Shown one piece after another: positions 1-6,875 of a stretch of DNA of 7,013 nt. The position numbers and the translations under genes were made by a program. This stretch comes from Firmicutes bacterium UBA911. GTDB taxonomy: Bacteria; Bacillota; Desulfotomaculia; Desulfotomaculales; Desulforudaceae. Location of the stretch: NCBI GenBank assembly GCA_002294005.1, contig DBEH01000011.1:17328-24340 (forward strand). Direction: 5' to 3'. The first letter of the stretch is position 1; every line of letters starts with the position of its first letter. Below the pieces are notes generated by a model, which saw only the letters and a program-made list of their open reading frames with translations, was not told where the DNA came from and did no database searches.

Positions 1-151
1 GCGCCAGCACCTCGACGAGTTCGTCCAAAATGGCCGGACAGACGTACAACGAAAGCCTGCCCTGGATACAGGCGTCGAGCAGTCTTTGAGGCGGACCGCT
101 CCAACCCAGGGCCGACACCAGGGAATTGGTGTCCATTACGATTCTGCTCAA
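1..151 (-). CDS. PIN-domain toxin (VapC-like, COG1569-type), 3' part outside window
   Basis: This is the first 50 codons of a PIN-family ribonuclease; the rest lies beyond base 1. Reading from a TTG start at 149-151 gives LSRIVMDTNSLVSALGW, then a PPQRLLDACIQG stretch and an AILDELVEVLA stretch. This matches the N-terminus of the 'putative toxin component, PIN family' group, with the first metal-binding Asp at residue 7 in the MDTN motif and a conserved Glu at about residue 44. Known PIN toxins cleave RNA using Mg/Mn bound by acidic residues. The TTG start overlaps the antitoxin stop (TTGA), which implies translational coupling. An internal ATG at 134-136 would remove the beta-strand before MDTN and is less likely. 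The catalytic C-terminal half cannot be judged. Confidence 0.8.
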   Translation of the reverse strand, partial: MSRIVMDTNSLVSALGWSGPPQRLLDACIQGRLSLYVCPAILDELVEVLA

Positions 152-426
152 CGGGACCGGACCTCAAGGACAGCCTCGCCGACTACCGACTCCGGGATCC
201 CGGCTTGGGCCACGCCGGCCCGTATTCGGGCCAGAGCCTCGGCCACCCGCTTGGCCGTGGCTTCAGCAGCAAGTTCCTGGAGTTTCCGGTATTCCTCGTA
301 ATTGATCAGCACAGCCTTTTCCCGGGCGCGCCGGGTAATCACCACGGTTTCCCGTTCCCGGCTTACCCGGCTTACCAGTTCCCCCAGGACGCGCCGCGCT
401 TCCTCCACACCGAGCATGTTTTCCAT
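148..426 (-). CDS. Phd/YefM-family antitoxin
   Basis: A 92-aa protein beginning MENMLGVEEARRVLGELVSR, with the Phd/YefM layout: an N-terminal DNA-binding half with the V-EAR-x-L-GEL pattern, a central VVITRRAREKAVLINYEEY stretch (typical 'I-T-R-G-K-A-V-L-I-S-x-E-E-Y'), and a charged helical tail from about residue 50 that would wrap the toxin. The family neutralises a partner toxin and represses its own operon. I chose the ATG at 424-426 because an AGAGGTG Shine-Dalgarno site sits six bases upstream. The open frame continues to 525, but that part would run through the promoter and lacks family features. The stop overlaps the start of the PIN toxin, so the two form one operon. Confidence 0.85.
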   Translation of the reverse strand: MENMLGVEEARRVLGELVSRVSRERETVVITRRAREKAVLINYEEYRKLQELAAEATAKRVAEALARIRAGVAQAGIPESVVGEAVLEVRSR

Positions 427-432
427 AAGCTT

Positions 433-439
433 CACCTCT
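433..439 (-). promoter_or_regulatory. Shine-Dalgarno site of antitoxin gene
   Basis: AGAGGTG on the minus strand, six bases before the ATG at 424-426. It decides the start of the antitoxin in favour of residue MENML rather than the longer open frame or the MLGVEE methionine three codons downstream. Confidence 0.75.
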
Positions 440-445
440 AGGTTT

Positions 446-474
446 AGCTTAGGTCTGGCGACATGCCTTGTCAA
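446..474 (-). promoter_or_regulatory. Sigma-A-type promoter of the toxin-antitoxin operon
   Basis: On the minus strand a perfect -35 box TTGACA (469-474) is followed after 17 bp by TAAGCT (446-451), which keeps the most conserved -10 bases (TA---T). Transcription would begin near base 439, giving a very short leader that starts at about the Shine-Dalgarno site. Two direct ACCTA repeats 11 bp apart (450-454 and 439-443, minus strand) overlap the -10 box and start site and are candidate operator half-sites for autorepression; that part is inference. Confidence 0.6.
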
Positions 475-582
475 GAGCCTGCGCTTTTTCGTGGTCGTTG
501 ATTCTAATATGGAAAACAAATTCAAAGACTTGCTGGTGTGGAGTGGCCCAGAGACGCCAAACGGGGCAAGGCCGCTCGCAGA
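475..582. other. Intergenic region, no gene or clear terminator seen
   Basis: Spacer between the stop of the HEAT-repeat gene and the toxin-antitoxin promoter. It is more AT-rich near 505-530 than the flanks. No convincing hairpin followed by a T-run was found for the upstream gene, so readthrough into the toxin-antitoxin operon is possible. Confidence 0.5.
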
Positions 583-1329
583 TTATTCCGCCAAGCGTTG
601 CTGCGCTCCCCGGACCCAGTCGGCGTCCAGGCGGGTGAGCCGTTGTTTTTGCAGGTTCTCGCGCATAATCCAGAGGAGGTCCTTGTCCCGGGATGAAAAC
701 CATTTCGCCATGACTTCCTGGCCGGGGGCGGGCAGGGCGGTGACGGCCACGCTCCAGCAGTAACCGAGGGCTTTTAGCAAGGCATTGAACCCGGGGCTGG
801 TGCGGTCGTCCTCCACAAGGAGCCCGGCGGTGACGCGGTCGAGGAGGGCGAGCACGGCCAGGGCGTGTTTCTTCTCGGCTAAAAGGCGCGGTTCGCAGAG
901 GCCCGCGGCGGCGGCCCGCTGTTCGTAGAGGCCGCCCCGGCTCCAGCCGTCCATCTCCCGGAGCAATAGGTCCATGTCGGCGTCGCCGATGTGCTGGAGG
1001 GCTTTTGCCACCGCCTCCCGGACCCGCCAGCGGGGGTCGGGGGCGTGGCGGCGCAGTTCGGGCAGAAGGTCGGTGTCGCCCCAGCCAATCAGCTTCCCGA
1101 GCCCGGCCACCCCGCACGCGGCGAGGAACTCGTAGGGCGAGTCGGCGGGCGCCTTTTCGGGGGTGTACGCGGCCAATTCCAGGAAGAGTGCTTTGGTGCC
1201 CTCGGCGGCCACCGCCTCAAGGAGCTCCAGGTTCGCCCTTTTCCCCGGCAGGCCGGACTCCGCCAGCAAAAACGGTTTCCAGTCCGCGAGGGACCTCAGG
1301 CGGTTCCGGTACTCATCCACCTTGCCCAT
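583..1329 (-). CDS. HEAT-repeat-like protein of unknown function
   Basis: A 248-aa, soluble, helix-rich protein with no signal peptide or membrane segment. The clearest motif is a HEAT-type unit at about residues 86-115 with DPRWRVREAVAKALQHIG, the usual 'D-x-x-W-x-V-R-x-A-x-A-x-A-L' pattern. A second tail motif at about residues 210-232 (FSSRDKDLLWIMRENLQKQR) resembles the last helices of prokaryotic HEAT proteins. Such proteins are usually protein- or nucleic-acid-binding scaffolds; no catalytic residues are evident, so no function is assigned. I chose the ATG at 1327-1329 because GGGGAG lies five bases upstream (1335-1340); the frame stays open to 1449 but the earlier methionine at 1414-1416 has no ribosome binding site. 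It is transcribed divergently from rqcH across a 244-bp gap. Confidence 0.75.
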   Translation of the reverse strand: MGKVDEYRNRLRSLADWKPFLLAESGLPGKRANLELLEAVAAEGTKALFLELAAYTPEKAPADSPYEFLAACGVAGLGKLIGWGDTDLLPELRRHAPDPRWRVREAVAKALQHIGDADMDLLLREMDGWSRGGLYEQRAAAAGLCEPRLLAEKKHALAVLALLDRVTAGLLVEDDRTSPGFNALLKALGYCWSVAVTALPAPGQEVMAKWFSSRDKDLLWIMRENLQKQRLTRLDADWVRGAQQRLAE

Positions 1330-1573
1330 GTGCGCTCCCCGCCCTTGGAAAGTTTTGTTCTGTGCGGCCTCTTTATGGGTATTTTCTACAAGTGTGCCCG
1401 TTTCCCCTTTGGCCATGCCGCACGCGGCACCACTTAGGATGAAAATCACCTAAACCGCCGCTCTGTACTTTCGGGTGCCCCGCGATAAGCGGAAGCGCGA
1501 GCGACCGGATAAGCGGCGGGATTGTGGTATACTGGTGGAGCGAATCGTCAACGAGAGGCGGGCCTTTGCTAGG
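1330..1573. other. Divergent intergenic region between HEAT gene and rqcH
   Basis: This 244-bp gap carries the ribosome binding site of the HEAT-repeat gene at its left end and the rqcH promoter at its right end. A 6-bp inverted repeat with a 2-bp spacer, TGCCGC-AC-GCGGCA (1416-1429), sits in the middle. No strong minus-strand promoter was recognised. Confidence 0.5.
1525..1533 (+). promoter_or_regulatory. Extended -10 promoter element for rqcH
   Basis: TGGTATACT contains the TGn extension followed by TATACT (1528-1533), one mismatch from the -10 consensus. No good -35 box stands 17 bp upstream, which is acceptable for an extended -10 promoter. Transcription would start near 1540, giving a leader of about 34 nt before the chosen ATG. 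This also argues against any translation start upstream of 1540. Confidence 0.5.
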
Positions 1574-3349
1574 ATGCCTTACGACGGGCTGGTGCTCGCG
1601 GCGGTGCGCCGCGAGCTGGAGGAAAAACTGGCCGGCAGCCGGATCCAGCGGGTGCAGCAGCCGGAGAAACTAACCCTGGTGCTGCAGTTCCGCACCCCGG
1701 GCACGACTTACCACCTGCTTCTGTCCGCCCACCCGCAGCAGGCGCGGGTGCACCTGACCGGGGAACGGCTGGAAAACCCCCTCTCGCCCCCGCTCTTTTG
1801 CAGCGTGTGCCGCAAGCACCTGGAGGGCGGGCGGGTGGAGGCGTTTGTTCAGCCCGGCTTCGAGCGGGTGCTGATGCTCGCCGTCCTGTCGCGGGACGAG
1901 CTGGGGCGGGACAGCAAGAAGCTTTTGATCGCCGAGATCATGGGCCGGCACAGCAACCTGGTACTGGTGGACGCCGAGACCGGCTTGATTTTAGACGCCG
2001 TTAAGCGCTACACCCACGCGGTGAGCCGCTACCGGGAGGTGCTGCCGGGCACGCCGTACCTGGCCCCGCCCCGGGAGAAGGCCTCCCCCCTGGGGCTTTC
2101 GCCCGAGATGTTCGGGGAGTTGCTTTTGGAGCTGCCGGTGCACCTGCCGGTCTGGGAGGCGCTGCAGCGGCGGTTTGAGGGTTTAAGCCCCCTGACGGCC
2201 CGCGAGGTGGTACACCGGAGCGGGCTGGATGCCGCGCTGACCCTGAACTACTGCGGGGAGCATGAGCTCTTCGCCCTCTGGGAGGCGTACGCCCGCCTTT
2301 TCGCCCAGGCCGGCGCGGAGCTTTTCGAGCCCACCGTGCTTTTGGGCCCTGGGGGTGCGGCGGCCGACTTCGCCGCTTTCCGGGTCGGGCACCGGGAGAG
2401 CCGGACCGAGGGCGAGGAGATGAACGCTCTGGTGGACCGGGTGTCCCGGGCGCGGGCGAGCGGCGAGCGGGTGAAGGGCCTGCGCGAGGGCCTTTTGGGG
2501 GCGGTGTCCCGGGCGAGAAAGCGCCTGGAAAAGCGCCTGGAGGGCTGCCACGGGGCGGCCGCCAACGGGGTGAAGGCCGGGGAACTGCGCCGGCTGGGCG
2601 AGGTGCTGACCGCGAACCTCTACCGGCTGGACGGGAACCCGGAGCGGGCGGAGGGGGTGGTGCTGGAAGACTTCCACACCGGGCGGCCGGTGGAGATCGC
2701 CCTGGACCCGCGGCTCTCCCCGGCCCAGAACGCGCAAGTTTACTTCAAGCGCTACAACAAGCTCCGGAAGGGCGCCGAGCGGGCCCGGGCGGAGCTGGCC
2801 GAACTGGAGGCCGAGGCCGCCTACCTGGACGCGCTGGAGACGGCCATCGCCCTGGCCGAGACCCCCGCGGACCTGGACGAGGTGCGCGAGGAGCTGGCGG
2901 GCGCGGGGTATTTGCGGGAGAAGGCGGCGGCGCGGCGGCCGAAGAAGCCGGCCGAACTGCGGCCGCTGGAGCTGGTGACGGCGGACGGAACGGTGGTGTA
3001 CGTGGGCCGGAACAACCGCCAGAACGAGCTGGTCACCTTCAAGCTCGGGCGCCCCGACGACCTCTGGCTGCACGCCAAGAACATCCCCGGGGCGCACGTC
3101 ATCATCCGCACCGGCGGGCGGGCGGTGAGCGACGCGGCCCTTCTGGAGGCGGCCGCGTGGGCGGCCTACTACAGCAAGTCCCGCCAGGGCAGGAAGGTGC
3201 CGGTGGACTACACGCTGCGCAAATACGTGCAAAAACCCAAGGGCGCGCGGCCGGGATTTGTGATCTATACGCATGAGAAGACGGTGCTGGCGGACCCGCG
3301 GCCGGTGGGGCCGGCGGCGCCTGGGCCGGAGGGGTCCGGGGGGCGGTAG
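1574..3349 (+). CDS. rqcH: RqcH, NFACT-family ribosome quality control factor (FbpA/YloA type)
   Basis: A 591-aa cytoplasmic protein, close to the roughly 570 aa of the Bacillus homologue. Known family role: binds 50S subunits carrying a stalled peptidyl-tRNA and recruits Ala-tRNA to add C-terminal alanine tails that mark the chain for degradation. NFACT-N (about 1-200) shows MPYDGLVLAAV, LLLSAHPQQARVHLT at 48-62, RKHLEGG at 80-86 and EIMGRHSN. The residue pair corresponding to the essential Bacillus D97/R98 is E97/R98. A helical coiled-coil part spans roughly 280-450, including LTANLY and LSPAQNAQVYFKRYNK. NFACT-R (about 465-570) has YVGRNNRQNELV, DDLWLHAKNIPGAHV and VPVDYTLRKYVQKPKGARPG. 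The open frame begins at 1475, but homology places the start at 1574, although only a weak ribosome binding site (AGAGG, distant) is seen. The last 20 residues are Pro/Gly-rich and overlap the convergent gene. Confidence 0.93.
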   Translation: MPYDGLVLAAVRRELEEKLAGSRIQRVQQPEKLTLVLQFRTPGTTYHLLLSAHPQQARVHLTGERLENPLSPPLFCSVCRKHLEGGRVEAFVQPGFERVLMLAVLSRDELGRDSKKLLIAEIMGRHSNLVLVDAETGLILDAVKRYTHAVSRYREVLPGTPYLAPPREKASPLGLSPEMFGELLLELPVHLPVWEALQRRFEGLSPLTAREVVHRSGLDAALTLNYCGEHELFALWEAYARLFAQAGAELFEPTVLLGPGGAAADFAAFRVGHRESRTEGEEMNALVDRVSRARASGERVKGLREGLLGAVSRARKRLEKRLEGCHGAAANGVKAGELRRLGEVLTANLYRLDGNPERAEGVVLEDFHTGRPVEIALDPRLSPAQNAQVYFKRYNKLRKGAERARAELAELEAEAAYLDALETAIALAETPADLDEVREELAGAGYLREKAAARRPKKPAELRPLELVTADGTVVYVGRNNRQNELVTFKLGRPDDLWLHAKNIPGAHVIIRTGGRAVSDAALLEAAAWAAYYSKSRQGRKVPVDYTLRKYVQKPKGARPGFVIYTHEKTVLADPRPVGPAAPGPEGSGGR

Positions 3350-3906
3350 GTGGGGATGCGGAACATCTCCGCCAGTTGATGGAGCCGGTCTATCCCGCTA
3401 TCGCGCAGGGTAATGGAAGCGTCAACATGGCCCAATTTTCCGCAGAGGGCGATCGTATAGCACTTGGTGCCCTGATCAATAATCTTCAAGGCCACGTCCG
3501 CATACAAGCACTCCACCCCGTAAAAAACAGCGACGTCATATTTTTCGTGAGCGATAACCAGGTCGCCGTGGTAGGGATTGATCTCGCACGCCGTCCTGGT
3601 CATCGGATAGGGGGGGCGCAGATCATAAATCGGGCGGATCTCCGCCCCCATGGCCGCGGCCAACTCCCTGATCGCTTTAGCTCTCCCCGGGAGGCCGTCT
3701 TCCCAGGACCAGAGAACCAGGCGGGCGGGGACGACCATCACCGGCCTTTTGGCCCGGCTGACCTTCTCCACAATCTTGTTTAAAGCATCTGCTACCGGGA
3801 CCGGCTCGCCTTCAACCAGGGCCTTCCCCTTCTCCGGATGGGCCGCCTGTGAAACCGGTTCCGGGCCGACCAGCCAGCGGTAGTCTTCCGCCCGGGCCTC
3901 TCTCAT
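3265..3906 (-). CDS. CdhB/ACS-epsilon-like protein (CO dehydrogenase beta-subunit family), coupled to fdhA
   Basis: A 213-aa soluble protein whose residues about 38-183 resemble the archaeal CODH/ACS epsilon subunit (PF02552, a nucleotide-binding Rossmann-like fold). Matching landmarks recalled from CdhB are IVEKVSRAKRPVMVVP at 45-60, a middle helix ending in MGAEIRPIYDL, a strand EKYDVAVFYGVECLYADVAL at 121-140, and the final helix SGIDRLHQLAEMF. In archaea that subunit belongs to the CO-oxidising part of the complex, possibly with FAD and electron transfer. Here it follows fdhA with an ATGA overlap, so a role as a partner or electron-transfer accessory of formate dehydrogenase is inferred, not shown. 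The first 35 residues are extra. The tail after about residue 190 (PDPSGPGAAGPTGRGS) is low-complexity, lies antisense to the end of rqcH, and probably is not conserved. The weak ribosome site GGTGG lies six bases upstream. Confidence 0.72.
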   Translation of the reverse strand: MREARAEDYRWLVGPEPVSQAAHPEKGKALVEGEPVPVADALNKIVEKVSRAKRPVMVVPARLVLWSWEDGLPGRAKAIRELAAAMGAEIRPIYDLRPPYPMTRTACEINPYHGDLVIAHEKYDVAVFYGVECLYADVALKIIDQGTKCYTIALCGKLGHVDASITLRDSGIDRLHQLAEMFRIPTYRPPDPSGPGAAGPTGRGSASTVFSCV

Positions 3907-6743
3907 TTTGGACCACCCACTTTCTTCTCAATGTTAACTGCGCATGCTTTCAGCGCGGAGGCCACGGACATGCTGCATACCGCCGGGTTGGTCAGCACAT
4001 TGGCCGGCGCATCGGCGAAGTGGAAGCTCAACGATACCACGCCCTCAGGCACCTGCCCGGTAATCTCCACGCGCGTCTCAATTGAGCCGCGCGCCGAGCT
4101 GACCCTGACCGTGTCCCCGGCGCCTACCCCCAACTTGCCTGCGTCCCGGGGGTTGATCTGCACCCGCTCTTCACTGAGCAACTCGTTCAGGCCCCCAACC
4201 CTGCCCGTCATGCTCCTGGTGTGATAGTGATACAGCTTGCGGGCCGTGACTAAAACAAAAGGATAATCACGATCGGGCTCTTCCGTGGCCAGGGGGCGGT
4301 AATCGACGGTCGAAAACAAGCCGGCGCCGCGGGCAAATCTGTCTTCTTCGCCGCGCCATGACCTGCGGTGCATAATGGCCGTGCCGGGATGATCCTCCGT
4401 GGGGCAGGGCCACTGCAGCCCCTGCTCCTCGAGGCGCTCGTAACTCATCCCGCCAAAATAGTGGGGTGAGAGCCGACGCACCTCATCCCATATTTCTTTC
4501 GGAGAAGAATGCCTCCAGGGAAGACCCAGCTTTTCCGCCAGCGCCTGGATGATCTCCCAGTCCGGCTTGCTTTGCCCCACGGGCTGAACAGCACGGCGCA
4601 CCCGCTGCACCCGCCGCTCCGTGTTGATGAAGGTGCCTTCTTTTTCGGCGAAAGAGGCCGCCGGCAAGACGACATCGGCGAGCCGGGCCGTCTCGGTGAG
4701 AAAGATATCCTGCACAACCAAAAAGCCCAGCGCTTCAAGCGCTTCCCGCACATGCCGCAGGTCCGGAGAAGTGAGCAGCGGGTTCTCTCCCATAATGTAC
4801 AAGGCCTTGCACCACCGGCCGGGGTTAGGATGAAACATGTCGTTGATCGTCCTCCCCGGGATATCGGAGAGTTCCACCCCCCAGGCCTGCGAAAACTTGG
4901 CCCGGATATGGTCGCTGACCATAGCAGCCGGCACAGCCTGGGGGTGAGCGCCGCAAAAATCAAACTCCAGGGCGGTGACCAGCTCCGCTGCTGCCCCCGC
5001 CGCCTCTTCACCCGCCAGCCGCTGCCAGTAAGTGGTCCCATCGCTGTGCAGCGGCTGGTAGCCGGGCAGGACATTGGGCAGGCAGCCCATATCACAGGCC
5101 CCCTGGACATTATTCTGGCCGCGTAGCGGGTTGACACCGGCGTTGGGCTTGCCGAAGTTGCCGGTAGCCATCGCCAGGTTGGTCAAAGCCAGAACGTTTT
5201 CCGTGCCGCAGGTGTGTTGCGTTACGCCCATGCAGTAAAAAATAGCGGCGGCGGGGGCGGTGGCGTAGAGGCGGGCCGCCTGCGCCATGTCGGCCGCCGC
5301 CACCCCCGCGATCGCGGCCGCGGAGTCAAGGCTGTACCGCTCCATGATGAACTCCTTTAACTGCTCAAAGCCGTTTGTCCGCCGGGCGATAAAATCCCGG
5401 TCCTCAAGCCCTTCGCCCAAAATGACCGCGATCATCCCGTTAAGCAGGGCCACGTCTGTCCCCGGTTTGAGCTGCAGGTGGACGTCGGCTATGTCAGCCA
5501 GCGGGGTGCGGCGGGGATCAATAACGATCAGCCGGGCGCCCCTCTTTACGGCCCGCCGTATGCGGTAGTCGACGATCGGGTGATTGGCGGTCGGGTTGGC
5601 GCCGACCACCAGAATAGCATGGCAGCCCTCGATATCGCCGATCGGGTTGGTCATTGCCCCGCTACCCGTGGTGGTGGCCAGACCGACCACCGTCGGGGCA
5701 TGTCAGAGGCGCGCGCAATGGTCAACGCTGTTGCTCCCCAAGGAGCGCAGCAGCTTCTGGAAAAGGTAATTGTCCTCATTGGCAACCCGCGCCGAGCTTA
5801 ACCCCCCCAGCGACTCAGGCCCGTATTTTCTCTGCACTTCACGGAAGCCGCTGGCAACCAGCTCAAGCGCCTCGTCCCAGGAAGCCTCTTCAAACCGGTC
5901 GTTGCGCTTGATCAGCGGCGCCACCAGGCGGTCGGGATGGTTAATGAAGGCATAGCCGAAGCGTCCTTTAACGCAGAGCTCGCCCCGGTTGACGGGGCTC
6001 TGCCGGTCGCCGCGCACCCCGGCAACCCTGCCGCCGCAGACGCCGAGATATATCCCGCAGCCGCAGCCGCAGTAGCCACAGACGGTCTTCACTTCATAAG
6101 CCAGTTGCGCCCCGTTGCGGGGCAGCAGGGCGCCCACCGGGCAGCGCGCCATGCACTCCCCGCACGACGTGCATTTCGATTCCTGCAGCGGTTCGTCCTC
6201 AAGAGTGCTGGCCCTGGTGGCAAACCTGCGGAAAGAGAAATCGGCCGCTTCCATGCAGGTTAGCTCGTTGCAGGTGCGCACGCAGATACTGCAGCGAACG
6301 CACTTGTTATAGTCCCTGATCACGAAGGGATGGGCCTCGTCCACCGGCTGCCGCTCCCTGGTCTTCAATCCCTTCAGCCGCTCCCGGTCAACCCCTATAT
6401 AGCGAGCCACCTCTTGCAGCTTGCAGTGATTGTTCTTGGCGCAGGCCAGGCAGTCGTCATGGTGGTTTGCCACCATGCGCTCCACCGCCTGGCGGCGCAC
6501 CTCATCCACCCGGGCGCTGCCCGACCTCACCACCATCCCCCCGACGACCGGAGCCCGGCACGAGAGCACGAGCACCCCGTTGGCCTCGACAACACAAACC
6601 CGGCATCTGCCCGTGGGCTTCAGATCGGGGTGATGGCAGAGGTGGGGGATGTATATTCCGTTTTCCAGGGCCGCCTCAAGGACGGTCCTGCCTTCTTCGA
6701 CGGTAATCTCCCGGCCGTCAACAAAAAGTTCGACCTCCGCCAT
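3903..6743 (-). CDS. fdhA: Formate dehydrogenase catalytic subunit, selenocysteine-containing, NuoG-like N-terminus
   Basis: Full product is 946 residues, with the in-frame TGA at 5703-5705 read as selenocysteine 347. It oxidises formate to CO2 (or the reverse) at a Mo/W-bis-MGD centre. Domains in order: [2Fe-2S] ferredoxin domain with C36, C47, C50, C62; NuoG-type His-Cys cluster H94, C98, C101, C107; two [4Fe-4S] ferredoxin motifs C148/151/154/158 and C191/194/197/201; MGD-proximal [4Fe-4S] C222/225/229/257 followed by K259; active site CARL-Sec-HAPTVVGLATTTGSGAM (343-361), where the His after Sec is the conserved catalytic His; then the molybdopterin body (e.g. MGENPLLTSPD and LADVVLPAASFAEKEGTFIN) and the C-terminal dinucleotide-binding domain starting near YPFVLVTARKLYHYHTRSM. 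No Tat signal is present, so it is cytoplasmic, like the Moorella and hydrogenase-linked enzymes. The start at 6741-6743 has AAGGAGG 11 bases upstream. Standard ORF calling splits it at the TGA. No FdhB/NuoF-type partner is in the window; the next gene overlaps by ATGA. Confidence 0.95.
5655..5705 (-). promoter_or_regulatory. Bacterial SECIS element of fdhA
   Basis: Starting at the UGA, the mRNA can fold into a hairpin with a lower stem UGCCCCG/CGGGGCA (5694-5700 with 5655-5661), an internal loop, and an upper stem GGUGGUC/GGCCACC (5685-5691 with 5673-5679) closing the loop GGUCU (5680-5684). One position of the upper stem is a U that is either a U-G wobble or bulged, like the bulged U of the E. 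coli fdhF SECIS. The loop GGUCU is the SelB recognition sequence known from fdhF, and begins 22 nt from the U of UGA in both (the E. coli sequence is recalled from memory). SelB with Sec-tRNA would bind here. Confidence 0.9.
5703..5705 (-). other. UGA recoded as selenocysteine (Sec347 of FdhA)
   Basis: The TGA lies exactly where formate dehydrogenases carry their metal-ligating Sec or Cys: upstream residues are NSVDHCARL, downstream HAPTVVGLATTTGSGAM, as in E. coli FdhF (ARV-Sec-HGPSVAGL). The same frame stays open for 346 codons before and 599 codons after. Together with the SECIS hairpin this rules out an ordinary stop. Confidence 0.95.
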
Positions 6744-6754
6744 GCGCCTCTTTG

Positions 6755-6761
6755 CCTCCTT
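6755..6761 (-). promoter_or_regulatory. Shine-Dalgarno site of fdhA
   Basis: AAGGAGG on the minus strand, 11 bases before the ATG at 6741-6743. It fixes the FdhA start at MAEVELFVDG, the beginning of the ferredoxin domain, and argues against an 87-codon upstream extension of the open frame, which would translate the repeat array. Confidence 0.8.
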
Positions 6762-6775
6762 ATAAAAATTTCGAG

Positions 6776-6810
6776 GGGGACAGGCACCGACCAGGGAGAA
6801 GGGGACAGCC
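6776..6810 (+). repeat. Partial REP-like repeat units (two degenerate copies)
   Basis: GGGGACAGGCACC at 6776-6788 is the core of the longer repeats at 6814-6848 and 6906-6940 but lacks the TTTTCGGAACGG part. A second partial unit, AGGGAGAAGGGGACAG (6793-6808), corresponds to the purine-rich lead-in and first bases of the copy at 6904-6918. They look like eroded or truncated members of the same family. Confidence 0.6.
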
Positions 6811-6813
6811 TGA

Positions 6814-6848
6814 GAGAGGAGGACAGGCACCATTTTCGGAACGGCAGC
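6814..6848 (+). repeat. REP-like repeat, copy 1 (direct)
   Basis: A 35-bp unit, GAGAGGAGGACAGGCACC followed by ATTTTCGGAACGGCAGC, identical to 6906-6940 except for one base (A/G at 6820/6912). The copies are 92 bp apart. The core GGGGACAGGCACC...TTTTCGGAA resembles repeats dispersed in some bacterial genomes with REP-associated transposases; that link is from general knowledge, and no transposase is in the window. Confidence 0.85.
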
Positions 6849-6875
6849 GCAGCCGGTAAGCATTACGTTGTGAGA

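Noticed and set aside
526..582. Rho-independent terminator after the HEAT-repeat gene
   Set aside because: No stable GC-rich hairpin followed by a T-run could be found.
449..1117. 222-aa minus-strand frame overlapping the HEAT-repeat gene
   Set aside because: It is Arg/Pro-rich with no family features and overlaps a better-supported gene in another frame.
1475..1573. 33-codon N-terminal extension of RqcH
   Set aside because: Homologues begin at the MPYDG-like motif, and the extended -10 element at 1525-1533 lies inside the extension.
2183..3274. Long 363-aa open frame antisense to rqcH
   Set aside because: It is a shadow of GC-rich codon use in rqcH: the composition is Pro/Arg/Gly/Leu-rich, no motif is recognisable, and rqcH itself is unmistakable.
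4445..5137. Alternative frames inside fdhA on both strands
   Set aside because: They have Arg/Ser/Cys-rich shadow composition, and the fdhA frame is conserved throughout.
5703..5705. TGA as a true stop, nonsense mutation or frameshift splitting fdhA into two genes
   Set aside because: It sits exactly at the known Sec site, both sides stay in one frame with full homology, and a SECIS hairpin follows at the right distance.
6761..6772. AT-rich patch before fdhA as a -10 promoter box
   Set aside because: Its TATAA overlaps the edge of the Shine-Dalgarno site, so a transcript starting there would lose the ribosome binding site.
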